37,523 bases of DNA from Paracidovorax anthurii (GTDB lineage: Bacteria; Pseudomonadota; Gammaproteobacteria; Burkholderiales; Burkholderiaceae_C): assembly GCF_003269065.1 (NCBI RefSeq), contig NZ_QLTA01000054.1, forward strand, positions 1-37,523, given 5' to 3'. A program made the translations under genes and the position numbers. Numbering within the stretch: position 1 is the first letter of the stretch; each line of letters begins with the position of its first letter. Positions 1 to 7,559 of the stretch are shown here, in pieces. The notes beneath the pieces were generated by a model. It worked only from the letters and a program-made list of their open reading frames with translations. It did no database searches and was not told the DNA's origin.

Positions 1-216
1 GAAGGTGTGCTGCAGGTACAGCAGCCCGGCGATCAGACGAGGCGGTGAGGCTGGCCGGCCGCGGTCCGAAGTGAACGACACTGCGAACGTGCGCTCGATC
101 TCGGTCCAGTCGATCAGCGCGGCCAGCTTGACCAGCGGGTGCTTCATGTTGATCTGCTCGTCCAGCCTTGGACGGAACAACTCGGCCGTGTGCGGCTGCG
201 AAGGCTTCGGACCCAT
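1..216 (-). CDS. IS5-family transposase, N-terminal 72 residues (partial)
   Basis: The reverse complement of 1-216 is open from an ATG at 216 to the window edge. The N-terminus reads MGPKPSQPHTAELFRPRL, followed by a stretch containing DEQINMKHPLVKLAALIDW and then GRPASPPRLIAGLLYLQH. This is the typical start of IS5-group transposases, which carry an N-terminal DUF772-type domain before the DDE catalytic domain. The catalytic residues would lie beyond the window. The protein would cut and rejoin the ends of its own element. The family call is firm from the N-terminus, but whether the gene is intact cannot be seen. Confidence 0.85.
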   Translation of the reverse strand, partial: MGPKPSQPHTAELFRPRLDEQINMKHPLVKLAALIDWTEIERTFAVSFTSDRGRPASPPRLIAGLLYLQHTF

Positions 217-340
217 CGGACTCCTCGGAGGAATTTGCAAGAAAACAGGGGCTGGCAAAACCATACCTTGCAAATCCTTCTCCCTGCTAGCCGAAGAACT
301 TCGAGACAGATCAACGGCTTACGGGTTGTTCAGGGCGGAC
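1..340 (-). mobile_element. End of an IS5-family insertion sequence, cut by the window edge
   Basis: The first 216 bases encode, on the minus strand, the N-terminus of an IS5-type transposase. The 120 or so bases upstream of its start are non-coding and separate it from a permease reading frame that stops abruptly. Within this leader, ggaatttgcaag (230-241) and cttgcaaatcc (267-277) form an imperfect inverted repeat. I cannot place the terminal inverted repeat exactly. The permease protein stops looking like its family at about 340, so the outer end lies somewhere between 280 and 340. The other end of the element is outside the window. Confidence 0.75.
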
Positions 341-562
341 GAAGTACGACAGGAAAAGCTGCATCAGCAGCGGCGTGCCCTGGAAGAGCTGCACGTAGAG
401 CCCCACGGCGCGGTCCGCCGCGCGGCCCCCGGACAGCCGCGCCACCAGCAGCAGCGCGCCCACGAGGCCGCCGCCCGCGAAGGCGATGAGCGAGAGGGCG
501 ACCGTCCAGCGCGCCGCCAGCAGCAGGTTGCGCACGATGTCCCAGAGCGAAAAATCGACCAT
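311..562 (-). pseudogene. Polar amino-acid ABC transporter permease, truncated by the IS element
   Basis: The frame begins with MVDFSLWDIVRNLLLAARW and contains two hydrophobic segments and the family stretch LFQGTPLLMQLFLSYF (residues 59-74). It then runs into unrelated residues and stops at residue 83. Family members (HisM/GltK type) are about 215-230 residues long and carry an EAA loop near residue 120, which is absent here. It starts 25 bp after the stop of the first permease, as expected for the second permease of the same importer. The IS sequence follows at about 340. Loss of the EAA loop should prevent coupling to the ATPase, so the importer is probably dead unless another permease substitutes. 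Confidence 0.85.
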
Positions 563-587
563 GGTGTTCAGACCTCCGCCGCGTGTT

Positions 588-1250
588 TCAGCGGCCGAAC
601 AGGAAACGCGGGCCCGCCCAGTGCAGCAGGCGCCGCACCGCGATGGACAGCAGCAGGTACACGGCCGTGGCCACGATGAAGGACTCGAACGCGCGGAAGT
701 TGCGGCTCTGGATCAGGTTGGCCGCGTAGCTCAGGTCCGGCACCGAGATCTGGCTGCACACGGCCGAGCCGAGCATCACGATCACGATCTGGCTCACCAT
801 GGCCGGCCACACGCGCCGCAGCGCGGGCGGCAGCACCACGCGGGTGAACACCTGCACGCGCGAGAGCGCCAGGCTCACGGCCGCCTCGATCTGGCCGCGC
901 GGCGTGGCCTGGATGCCCGCGCGCACGATCTCGGTCGCGTAGGCGCCCAGGTTGAGCACCATGGCGATGAACGAAGCCGCCTCGGGCGAGAGCTTCAGGC
1001 CGGCCGCCGGCAGACCGAAGAAGATGAAGAAGAGCTGCACGATGAACGGCGTGTTGCGCACCAGCTCCACGTAGGCCCCCACGGGCCAGCGCAGCCAGGC
1101 CGGGCCGCTGGCGCGCGCCCAGGCGCAGGCGATGCCCACGGCCATGCCCGCCACGGTGGCCACGGCCGTGAGCGCCAGCGTCCACAGCACGCCGGTGGCC
1201 AGCAGCGGCCACTGCGAGAGCACGGCCATGAAGTCGAAGTCGATGCGCAT
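588..1250 (-). CDS. Polar amino-acid ABC transporter inner-membrane permease
   Basis: This 220-residue protein is of the HisQ/GltJ family, one of the two membrane subunits of a periplasmic amino-acid importer. It has a hydrophobic N-terminal segment (about 15-45), the family motif VELVRNTPFIVQLFF (61-75) and an EAA loop for ATPase docking at about 119-141 (GQIEAAVSLALSRVQVF). The start at 1250 (MRIDFDFMAV) gives the usual family length, although the frame is open about 50 bases further upstream. It lies 218 bp downstream of the binding-protein gene and directly upstream of the truncated second permease. No ATPase gene is visible. It would have been just past the IS element. Confidence 0.92.
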   Translation of the reverse strand: MRIDFDFMAVLSQWPLLATGVLWTLALTAVATVAGMAVGIACAWARASGPAWLRWPVGAYVELVRNTPFIVQLFFIFFGLPAAGLKLSPEAASFIAMVLNLGAYATEIVRAGIQATPRGQIEAAVSLALSRVQVFTRVVLPPALRRVWPAMVSQIVIVMLGSAVCSQISVPDLSYAANLIQSRNFRAFESFIVATAVYLLLSIAVRRLLHWAGPRFLFGR

Positions 1251-1422
1251 GGGAAAGACCCGGAAGGGCTGCGGTTTGGTCGAAGAAATGGAGCAGATCA
1301 ACTATCTAAGGCGCCAAGCATCCAGAGCGGCCCATGAAACCGCACGGCCTCACAGGTCAGATGGCCGCGGAGCAGGCCACGCCAGCAGACGCCGTGGAGC
1401 CGGCTCCGCCGGGCCACCAGCG

Positions 1423-1468
1423 TCGTCCCCCTCAGGGGGGAAGGCGCCGCAGGCGACTCAGGGGGGAG
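1423..1468. repeat. Comamonadaceae-style GC-rich intergenic repeat with C/G-run hairpin
   Basis: The segment reads gtcgtccccctcagggggg, then aaggcgccgcaggcgactca and a second run of six G. The first arm CCCCCT can pair with either G run. Similar intergenic units (short C run, CTTGAG or CTCA, G run, a GC-rich spacer, then CTCAGGGGGG) are common in Acidovorax and relatives from memory. It abuts the stop codon of the binding-protein gene, so in the minus-strand transcript it forms a stem-loop between the binding-protein and permease coding regions. That could protect or attenuate the message. Family-wide distribution is recalled and was not checked. Confidence 0.6.
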
Positions 1469-2299
1469 TCAGCTAGGCAGGTCGCCCGCCGGACGGCCCA
1501 GCCACTTCGTGGCGATGGCATCGAGCTCGCCGCTTTTCTTGGCGCCCTCGATGATCTCGTTCACCTTGGCGAGCAGCGCGTCCTCGCCCTTGGCGAGGCC
1601 GATGTAGCAGGGGCTGTCCTTGAGCAGCAGCTTGTATTCGGCCTGCAGCTGCGGGTTCTTCTGCATCATGTTGCCGGCCACGGAGGCACTGGTGGCCAGC
1701 ACCTGGGTCTGCCCGGCGACGAAGGCGGCGATGGTGGCGTTGTTGTCCTCGAAGCGCTTCACGTCCACGCCGGCGGGGATCACCTTGCTCAGTTCCTGGT
1801 CCTCGATGGCGCCGCGCGTGACGGCCACGCTCTTGCCGGCCAGGTCGTTCCAGCCCTTGACCGGCAGGGATTTCGCGGCGAACACGGCCTGGTAGAAGGG
1901 CGCGTAGGCGGCGCTGAAGGCGATGACCTTCTCGCGCTCGGCGTTCTTGCCCAGCGAGGAGATCACGAGGTCGGCCTTGCGGGTCTGCAGGTAGGCGATG
2001 CGGTTGGCGCTGCTCACCGGGATCAGCTCCACGTTCGCGCCCAGCTTGGCGGCTATGAGCCGGGCCATGTCGATGTCCAGGCCCTGCGGCTTGAGATCGG
2101 TGCCCACGAAGCCGTAGGGCGGGAAATCGGTGGGGATGGCGATCTTGATGCTCTTGGTCTTCTGGATGCCCTCCAGCGCGCTTTGCGCGCGCGCCGCCGG
2201 CACCAGGGCACAGGCCAGGCCCAGCGCGCAGGCCAGGCCCAGCACCCGGCGGCGGTCGATGAAGGCAGAAGCAGAGACGGAACGGGCGGCGGAGGTCAT
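1469..2299 (-). CDS. Amino-acid ABC transporter periplasmic substrate-binding protein
   Basis: A 276-residue SBP_bac_3-family protein. Residues 1-38 form a signal peptide with an arginine cluster (RRR, 16-18), a hydrophobic core rich in Leu/Ala/Cys, and an AxA-type end (AARA). The arginine pair before the core could make it a Tat substrate. The mature part has the family landmarks KIAIPTDFPPYGFVGTD, GLDIDMARLIAAKLG and KADLVISSLGKNAEREKVI. It would capture a polar amino acid in the periplasm. The ligand cannot be read from sequence. Its ATG (2297-2299) overlaps the TGA of the upstream GntR gene, giving an ATGA junction and likely translational coupling. The hairpin repeat at its 3' end separates it from the permease gene. 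Confidence 0.93.
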   Translation of the reverse strand: MTSAARSVSASAFIDRRRVLGLACALGLACALVPAARAQSALEGIQKTKSIKIAIPTDFPPYGFVGTDLKPQGLDIDMARLIAAKLGANVELIPVSSANRIAYLQTRKADLVISSLGKNAEREKVIAFSAAYAPFYQAVFAAKSLPVKGWNDLAGKSVAVTRGAIEDQELSKVIPAGVDVKRFEDNNATIAAFVAGQTQVLATSASVAGNMMQKNPQLQAEYKLLLKDSPCYIGLAKGEDALLAKVNEIIEGAKKSGELDAIATKWLGRPAGDLPS

Positions 2300-3102
2300 A
2301 GCAAGGCTCCCAGGTAGGTGGAGGGGTCGTCGGAGGAAGGGGAAACGGGCGAGGAAGCGGGCGGCGTCGGCGCGGCGCGCGCGCGGCGCGGCGGCTTCGC
2401 GCCAGGGGCCGCGGCGCCGGAGGGTTCCTTGGCCACGGGCGCCAGCGCGCCGCGCAGTTGCGCCAGCGGATCGTTCTGCACGGGCAGCCGCAGGTGGGCC
2501 TGCACGGTGCCGATGTGTTCGGCCATGAGCGCCTCGGCGCGTGCGAAATCGCCCGCCTCCAGCGCGGCGACGATGCGCACGTGGTCCTCGCAGGACTGCG
2601 CCGCATCGTGCGAGGACTGGTAGCGCATGGCGATCAACGTGGTGCGCGCAGTGAAGTCGCGCAGCGTGTCCGCCAGCAGGGTGTTGCCCAGGCATTCGGC
2701 CAGGCACACATGGAAATCGCCCAGCAGGAAGCTGCGCGCGCCCACGTCGGCGCCGCGCAGCGCGGCCTTCTCGCGCGCCAGATGGGCCCTGAGCGATTGC
2801 AGCGAGGCGCGGCCCAGCGGCTGCCGCATGCCGCGGATCAGGCCCAGCTCGATCACGCGGCGCGCCTCGAAGGCCTCGCGCGCCTCGTCCAGCGAGGGCT
2901 CGATCACGTACCAGCCGCGCCGCGCGCTCACGGTGACGATGCCGCGCGCGGCCAGGCGCATCAGCGCCTCGCGCACGAGGGTGCGGCTGCAGTCGAACAG
3001 CATCGCGAGCTGCTGCTCGCCCAGCCGCATGCCGGGCGCGAGCTTCTGCGCCATCACGGCTTCCATGATGCGGCTGCTGATGTCGGAGGAGGAAATCGCC
3101 AT
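2296..3102 (-). CDS. GntR-family (FCD subfamily) transcriptional regulator
   Basis: This 268-residue protein has a winged-helix GntR domain at about 8-70 (LAPGMRLGEQQLAMLF, then CSRTLVREALMRLAARGIV) and an all-helical FCD effector domain at about 75-220 with the expected D-x2-H element (GDFHVCLAECLGN). FCD regulators usually sense a small carboxylic acid. The last 45 residues are a Pro/Ala/Ser-rich tail longer than usual. It is the first gene of the transport operon, overlapping the binding-protein gene by 4 bp, and is divergent from the FAD-oxidase operon. The perfect palindrome at 3131-3148 in the shared intergenic region is the obvious operator, so it may control both directions. Confidence 0.92.
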   Translation of the reverse strand: MAISSSDISSRIMEAVMAQKLAPGMRLGEQQLAMLFDCSRTLVREALMRLAARGIVTVSARRGWYVIEPSLDEAREAFEARRVIELGLIRGMRQPLGRASLQSLRAHLAREKAALRGADVGARSFLLGDFHVCLAECLGNTLLADTLRDFTARTTLIAMRYQSSHDAAQSCEDHVRIVAALEAGDFARAEALMAEHIGTVQAHLRLPVQNDPLAQLRGALAPVAKEPSGAAAPGAKPPRRARAAPTPPASSPVSPSSDDPSTYLGALL

Positions 3103-3130
3103 GTCGGCACCCTCTCAGCACGAACCGTGC

Positions 3131-3148
3131 CCGCTTGTATGCAAGCGG
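3131..3148. promoter_or_regulatory. Palindromic operator candidate for the GntR/FCD regulator
   Basis: The 18 bases ccgcttgtatgcaagcgg form a perfect inverted repeat: 7-bp arms CCGCTTG/CAAGCGG around TATG. The centre TTGTATGCAA is close to the TTGTATACAA-type sites known for FCD regulators. It lies 29 bp upstream of the regulator's start codon and about 140 bp upstream of the FAD-oxidase gene, so it could serve autoregulation and divergent control. The rest of the 184-bp intergenic region shows no other clear symmetric site. Confidence 0.65.
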
Positions 3149-3286
3149 CGCGCACAACATTGGTTCATGTGGCTGGTGCGCGCGCGGCGGCGGGCCCCGG
3201 ACTGGAGCGCGGCGCGGGCCGGCATGGTGCCTAGAATGTTTGCCCACGCCGCCCGCCGAGGCCGGCACCCGCCAGGAGACAAACCC

Positions 3287-4711
3287 ATGAACGCCCCCGC
3301 CGCCACCGCCCACCTGCTGCCCGAGATCCGCCTGCGCCCCGTGCCGCCGGCCTTCCTGGACGCGCTGCAACAGCGCTTCGGCGCGCAATGCTCCACGGCC
3401 CTGGCGGTGCGCGAGCAGCACGGGCGCGACGAAGGCTCGCTGCAGGCGCCGCCGCCTTCGGCGGTGGTGTTCGCCGAGAGCACGCAGGACGTGGCCGACG
3501 CCGTGCAGCTGGCCGCGCGGCACGGGGTGCCGGTGATCCCCTACGGCGCCGGCTCCTCGCTCGAAGGCCACCTGCTGGCCGTGCAAGGCGGCATCAGCAT
3601 CGACGTCTCGCGCATGGACCGGGTGCTGCGCGTGGACGCGGACGACCTCACCGTGACCGTGCAGCCCGGCATCACGCGCAAGGCCTTGAACGAGGCCATC
3701 AAGGACACGGGCCTGTTCTTCCCCATCGACCCGGGCGCGGACGCGAGCATCGGCGGCATGGCCGCCACGCGCGCGAGCGGCACCAATGCCGTGCGCTACG
3801 GCACCATGCGCGAGAACGTGCTGGCGCTGGAGGTGGTGACCGCCCGGGGCGAAGCCATCCGCACCGGCACCCGCGCCCGGAAAAGCGCGGCGGGCTACGA
3901 CCTCACGCGCCTCATCGTGGGCAGCGAGGGCACGCTGGGCGTGATCACCGAGGTCACGCTGCGGCTCTACCCGCTGCCCGAGGCGGTGTCGGCGGCGATC
4001 TGCTCGTTCCCCAGCATCGAGGCCGCCGTGCGCACGGTGATCCAGACCATCCAGCTCGGCGTGCCGATCGCGCGCGTGGAGCTGATCGACCACCACACGG
4101 TGCGCATGGTGAACGCGCACAGCCGGCTCGCGCTGCGCGAGGAGCCCCTGCTGCTGATGGAGTTCCACGGCTCGCCCGCCGGCGTGCAGGAGCAGGCCGA
4201 AACGGTGCAGGAAATCGCCGGCGAATGGGGCGGCAACGCCTTCGAGTGGGCCACCACGCCCGAGGAGCGCACGCGCCTGTGGACCGCGCGGCACAACGCG
4301 TACTTCGCCGCCGTGCAGAGCCGCCCGGGCTGCCGCGCCATCAGCACCGACACCTGCGTGCCCATCAGCCGCCTGGCCGACTGCCTGCTCGACTCGGTGG
4401 CCGAGGCCGACGCGAGCGGCATCCCCTACTTCCTCGTGGGCCACGTGGGCGACGGCAACTTCCACTTCGGCTACCTGATCGACCCGGACAGCACCGAGGA
4501 GCGCGCCACCGCCGAGCGGCTCAACCACCAGTTGGTGGCGCGGGCCCTCTCCCTGGGCGGCACCTGCACGGGCGAGCACGGCGTGGGCATCCACAAGATG
4601 GGCTTCCTGCGCGACGAGGCGGGCGACGGCGCCGTGGCGATGATGCGCGCCGTGAAACAGGCGCTGGACCCGCAGGACATCCTGAACCCGGGCAAGATCT
4701 TCACGCTGTAG
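3287..4711 (+). CDS. FAD-linked oxidase (D-lactate/glycolate dehydrogenase type)
   Basis: A 474-residue protein of the GlcD/DLD family, which oxidises a 2-hydroxy acid to the 2-keto acid with FAD and passes electrons to the respiratory chain. The FAD-binding PCMH domain (about 55-235) shows VIPYGAGSSLEGH, IDPGADASIGGMAATRASG and YDLTRLIVGSEGTLGV. The C-terminal FAD-oxidase domain shows GHVGDGNFHFG, GGTCTGEHGVG and ALDPQDILNPGKIF. The start is supported by caggag 9 nt upstream of the ATG. There is no signal peptide. It leads a three-gene plus-strand set with an MHS transporter and an AroE-like enzyme. The substrate is unknown: D-lactate is the default, but the neighbours allow another hydroxy acid. 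Confidence 0.93.
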   Translation: MNAPAATAHLLPEIRLRPVPPAFLDALQQRFGAQCSTALAVREQHGRDEGSLQAPPPSAVVFAESTQDVADAVQLAARHGVPVIPYGAGSSLEGHLLAVQGGISIDVSRMDRVLRVDADDLTVTVQPGITRKALNEAIKDTGLFFPIDPGADASIGGMAATRASGTNAVRYGTMRENVLALEVVTARGEAIRTGTRARKSAAGYDLTRLIVGSEGTLGVITEVTLRLYPLPEAVSAAICSFPSIEAAVRTVIQTIQLGVPIARVELIDHHTVRMVNAHSRLALREEPLLLMEFHGSPAGVQEQAETVQEIAGEWGGNAFEWATTPEERTRLWTARHNAYFAAVQSRPGCRAISTDTCVPISRLADCLLDSVAEADASGIPYFLVGHVGDGNFHFGYLIDPDSTEERATAERLNHQLVARALSLGGTCTGEHGVGIHKMGFLRDEAGDGAVAMMRAVKQALDPQDILNPGKIFTL

Positions 4712-4818
4712 GCCGCGTTCCGCGCCCCCGCCCGGGGCGGGCCGCCATCGCGGCCGCGCCGGCATTCCGAACATTCACAACAGGCCCGCCGGGCCACACA
4801 CGAGGGAGACACCCCCAC

Positions 4819-6222
4819 ATGCCCAACACGCACGCCGCAGGCACGGGCCTGCAGCAGACCCGCAAGGCCACGGCCAGCGGATGGATCGGCTCGGTGCTGG
4901 AGTACTACGACTTCTTCATCTACGCCACCGCCGCCTCGCTGATCTTTCCGCAGATCTTCTTTCCCGCCGGCAACCCCACGGTGGCCATCGTGGCGTCGCT
5001 CGCCACCTACGGCGTGGGCTACGTGGCCCGCCCCATCGGCGCCTTCGTGCTGGGCCACTGGGGCGACACGCACGGGCGCAAGCAGGTGCTGGTGCTGTGC
5101 CTGTTCCTGATGGGCTTTTCCACCGTGGCCGTGGGCCTGCTGCCCACCTACGAGCAGGCCGGCCTGCTCGCGCCCGCGCTGCTGGTGGTGCTGCGGCTGG
5201 TGCAGGGCTTCGCGGTGGCGGGCGAGATCTCCGGGGCCAGCTCCATGATCCTGGAGCACGCCCCGCAGGGCCGCCGGGGCTTTTACGCGAGCTTCGCGCT
5301 GCAGGGCGTGCAGGCCGGCCAGGTGCTGGCGGCGGCGGTCTTCCTGCCCCTGGCCTACTACCTGCCCACCGAGCAGTTCAACACCTGGGGCTGGCGCGTG
5401 CCCTTCCTGCTGAGCTTCGTCGTCATCGCCATGGGCTATTACATCCGCCGCGAGGTGGAGGAGACCCCCGTCTTCACCGCCGAGCGCGAGCGCGGCGCCG
5501 TGCCGCGCGCGCCCATCGTGCAGGCCTTCCAGGAGAGCGGGCCCGACATGCTGCGCGTGGTGTGCATGGCCCTCATGAACGTGATCCCCGTCGTGGCCAC
5601 CGTGTTCGGCGCGGCCTACGCGGTGCAGCCGGGCTACGGCATCGGCTTCGACAAGAGCGTGTACCTGTGGATTCCGGTGCTGGGCAACATCGTCGCGGTG
5701 ATCGTGATCCCGCACGTGGGCAATCTCTCAGACCGCATCGGCCGCCGCCCGCCCATCATCGTGGGCGCGCTGGCCTCGGGCCTGCTCGCCTTCGGGTACC
5801 TCTACGCCATCAGCATCCACAGCGTGCCCCTCGCGATCGCGATGTCGCTGCTCATGTGGGGCGTGGTCTACCAGGGCTACAACGCCGTGTTCCCGAGCTT
5901 CTACCCCGAGCTGTTCCCGGCGCGCACGCGCGTCACGGCCATGGCGATCTCGCAGAACATCGGCACTGCGCTCACCGCCCTGCTGCCCGCGCTGTTCGCG
6001 GCCGTGGCGCCCCCCGGCTCGGCCAACGTGCCGGCCACCGTGGGCGCGATCGCGCTGGGCATCACCGCCATCTCGGCGCTGGCCGCCTGGTCGGCGCGCG
6101 AGACCTTCCGCGTCCCCACCGCCGCGCTGGGCGATCCACGCGCCGAGCCCCTCTCGCGCGAGGCCCACGAGGCCGCCCGCCAGGACGCACTGCGCCGCGC
6201 GCGCGGCGCGGCCGGCCACTGA
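4819..6222 (+). CDS. MHS-family (metabolite:H+ symporter) MFS transporter
   Basis: This 467-residue protein has about 12 membrane segments. The N-terminus (GWIGSVLEYYDFFIYATAASLIF) is diagnostic for the MHS branch of the major facilitator superfamily (ShiA, KgtP, ProP, PcaT relatives). The loop 2-3 motif is GHWGDTHGRKQVL, and its second-half counterpart is GNLSDRIGRRPPII. Such proteins import organic acids or osmolytes with protons. Placed 107 bp after the FAD oxidase and 19 bp before the shikimate-dehydrogenase-like gene, it probably imports the substrate of these enzymes. The C-terminal 45 residues are a charged cytoplasmic tail. Confidence 0.93.
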   Translation: MPNTHAAGTGLQQTRKATASGWIGSVLEYYDFFIYATAASLIFPQIFFPAGNPTVAIVASLATYGVGYVARPIGAFVLGHWGDTHGRKQVLVLCLFLMGFSTVAVGLLPTYEQAGLLAPALLVVLRLVQGFAVAGEISGASSMILEHAPQGRRGFYASFALQGVQAGQVLAAAVFLPLAYYLPTEQFNTWGWRVPFLLSFVVIAMGYYIRREVEETPVFTAERERGAVPRAPIVQAFQESGPDMLRVVCMALMNVIPVVATVFGAAYAVQPGYGIGFDKSVYLWIPVLGNIVAVIVIPHVGNLSDRIGRRPPIIVGALASGLLAFGYLYAISIHSVPLAIAMSLLMWGVVYQGYNAVFPSFYPELFPARTRVTAMAISQNIGTALTALLPALFAAVAPPGSANVPATVGAIALGITAISALAAWSARETFRVPTAALGDPRAEPLSREAHEAARQDALRRARGAAGH

Positions 6223-6241
6223 TCCGCCCGGGCCTCCCTCC

Positions 6242-7081
6242 ATGCAGACCATCAACGGCAGCACCCGCCTGATCGCCCACCTGGGCTACCCCACCGAAGC
6301 CTTCAAGGCCCCCCTGATCTACAACCCCTGGTTCGCGCACCGGGGCATCAACGCGCTGGTGGTGCCCATGGGCGTGCAGGCGCGCGACTACCCCGCCGCG
6401 CTGCAGTCGCTGCGCCGCGTGAGCAACTGGATGGGCGCGCTGGTGACCATGCCGCACAAGGTCGCCACGCTGGACCTGGTGGACACCGCCACGCCCACGG
6501 CGCGCATCGCCGGGGCCTGCAATGCCATCCTGCGCCTGCCCGACGGCCGGCTGCTGGGCGACCAGTTCGACGGCGCCGGCTTCGTGCGCGGCGTGCAGCG
6601 CAAGGGCCTGCCGCTGGCGGGGTGCGGCGCGCTGGTGGTGGGCTGCGGCGGCGTGGGATCGGCCATCGCGGCATCGCTGGCGGCGGCGGGCGCCGCCCGC
6701 ATCGCCCTGCACGACGCGGACCCGGCCCGCGCCGGCGCCCTGGCGCAGCGCCTGCGCCAGCACTATCCGGCGCTGCACGCCGCGCCGGCCGGCAACGACC
6801 CGGCGGGCTTCGACCTCGTAGTGAACGGCACGCCGCTCGGCATGCGGCCGGACGATCCGCTGCCCCTGGACCCGCAGCGCCTCGCGCCCGAAACCTTCGT
6901 GGGCGAGGTGGTCATGTCGCAGGCCCACACCCCGCTGCTGCAGGCCGCGCTGGCCCGGGGCTGCCGGGTGCAGGTGGGCACGGACATGCTGTTCGAGATG
7001 ATCCCGGCGTACCTGGAATTCTTCGGGTTCGGGGAGGCAACGCCCGAGGATTTGCGGGCGGTGGCGCGGCTGGAGGCGTGA
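6242..7081 (+). CDS. Shikimate-dehydrogenase-like oxidoreductase (AroE paralogue)
   Basis: A 279-residue protein with the AroE fold: substrate domain 1-105, then a Rossmann domain with GCGGVGSA (134-141). The catalytic Lys (K73 in TMPHK) and Asp (D110 in DQFDG) and the Asn of GACNA are present. However, the usual N-terminal H-S-x-S-P motif, whose two serines hold the shikimate carboxylate, reads A-F-K-A-P (20-24), so both serines are replaced. This suggests a catabolic or specialised paralogue rather than the aromatic-pathway enzyme. It follows the MHS transporter by 19 bp and is probably co-transcribed. The substrate may be a quinate/shikimate-like or other cyclic polyol acid. Confidence 0.88.
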   Translation: MQTINGSTRLIAHLGYPTEAFKAPLIYNPWFAHRGINALVVPMGVQARDYPAALQSLRRVSNWMGALVTMPHKVATLDLVDTATPTARIAGACNAILRLPDGRLLGDQFDGAGFVRGVQRKGLPLAGCGALVVGCGGVGSAIAASLAAAGAARIALHDADPARAGALAQRLRQHYPALHAAPAGNDPAGFDLVVNGTPLGMRPDDPLPLDPQRLAPETFVGEVVMSQAHTPLLQAALARGCRVQVGTDMLFEMIPAYLEFFGFGEATPEDLRAVARLEA

Positions 7082-7108
7082 GCCCCGCCTGCCGCCCGGA
7101 GACCGTCC

Positions 7109-7555
7109 ATGCGCATTTCCCTGGCCTGCACCGTCGCCCGCCCCCGGGAAGCCCTGTTCCGGCTCTCGCAGGACTACACGCGCCGCCTGGAATGGGACAT
7201 CTACCTGTCGCAGGCCCATCTGCTCGGCGAGCAGGAGGCCGCCCGCGTGGGCGCCGAATGCTTCTGCAAGAGCCGTAGCGGCACGGTCCTGGTGTCGCGC
7301 TACATCACCTTCGCGCCCCCCGGCCATGCCGCGGTCCAGATGGTCCGGGGCCCCTGGGTCCTGCGCAGCTTCGGGGGAACCTGGCGCTTCAGGGCCCTGG
7401 GCGCGGACCGCACCGAGGTGCGGTTCATCTACCACTTCACGGCGCGCCCCGCCCTGCTGGCCTGGCTGCTGGAGCCGCTGATCGCCGCCTTCTACCGCAG
7501 GGACATGCGGCGGCGGCTGGCGGCCTTCCGGCACTGGGCGGAAGCAGGCGCCTGA
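7109..7555 (+). CDS. SRPBCC-superfamily small-ligand-binding protein
   Basis: A 148-residue protein with the pattern of the START/polyketide-cyclase fold: an initial beta-strand (MRISLACTVARP), the early helix region ALFRLSQDYTRRLEWD, then alternating strands ending in a long C-terminal amphipathic helix (EPLIAAFYRRDMRRRLAAFRHWA). This fold makes a deep hydrophobic pocket and is used for binding or modifying lipids and aromatics. No catalytic residue can be assigned. It starts 27 bp after the AroE-like gene, with ggag 8 nt upstream of its ATG, so it may be the last gene of that operon. The function is unknown. Confidence 0.75.
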   Translation: MRISLACTVARPREALFRLSQDYTRRLEWDIYLSQAHLLGEQEAARVGAECFCKSRSGTVLVSRYITFAPPGHAAVQMVRGPWVLRSFGGTWRFRALGADRTEVRFIYHFTARPALLAWLLEPLIAAFYRRDMRRRLAAFRHWAEAGA

Positions 7556-7559
7556 CACC

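Noticed and set aside
1469-4774. A minus-strand open frame of 1101 codons spanning the binding protein, GntR and FAD-oxidase region
   Set aside because: Only its last 276 codons (binding protein) look like a protein. The rest is Arg/Gly/His-rich shadow of the GntR gene and of the plus-strand oxidase, produced by high GC.
4712-4818. Strong terminator between the FAD oxidase and MHS transporter
   Set aside because: A GC palindrome (cccgccc/gggcggg) is present but with almost no loop and no T run. The genes are probably co-transcribed.
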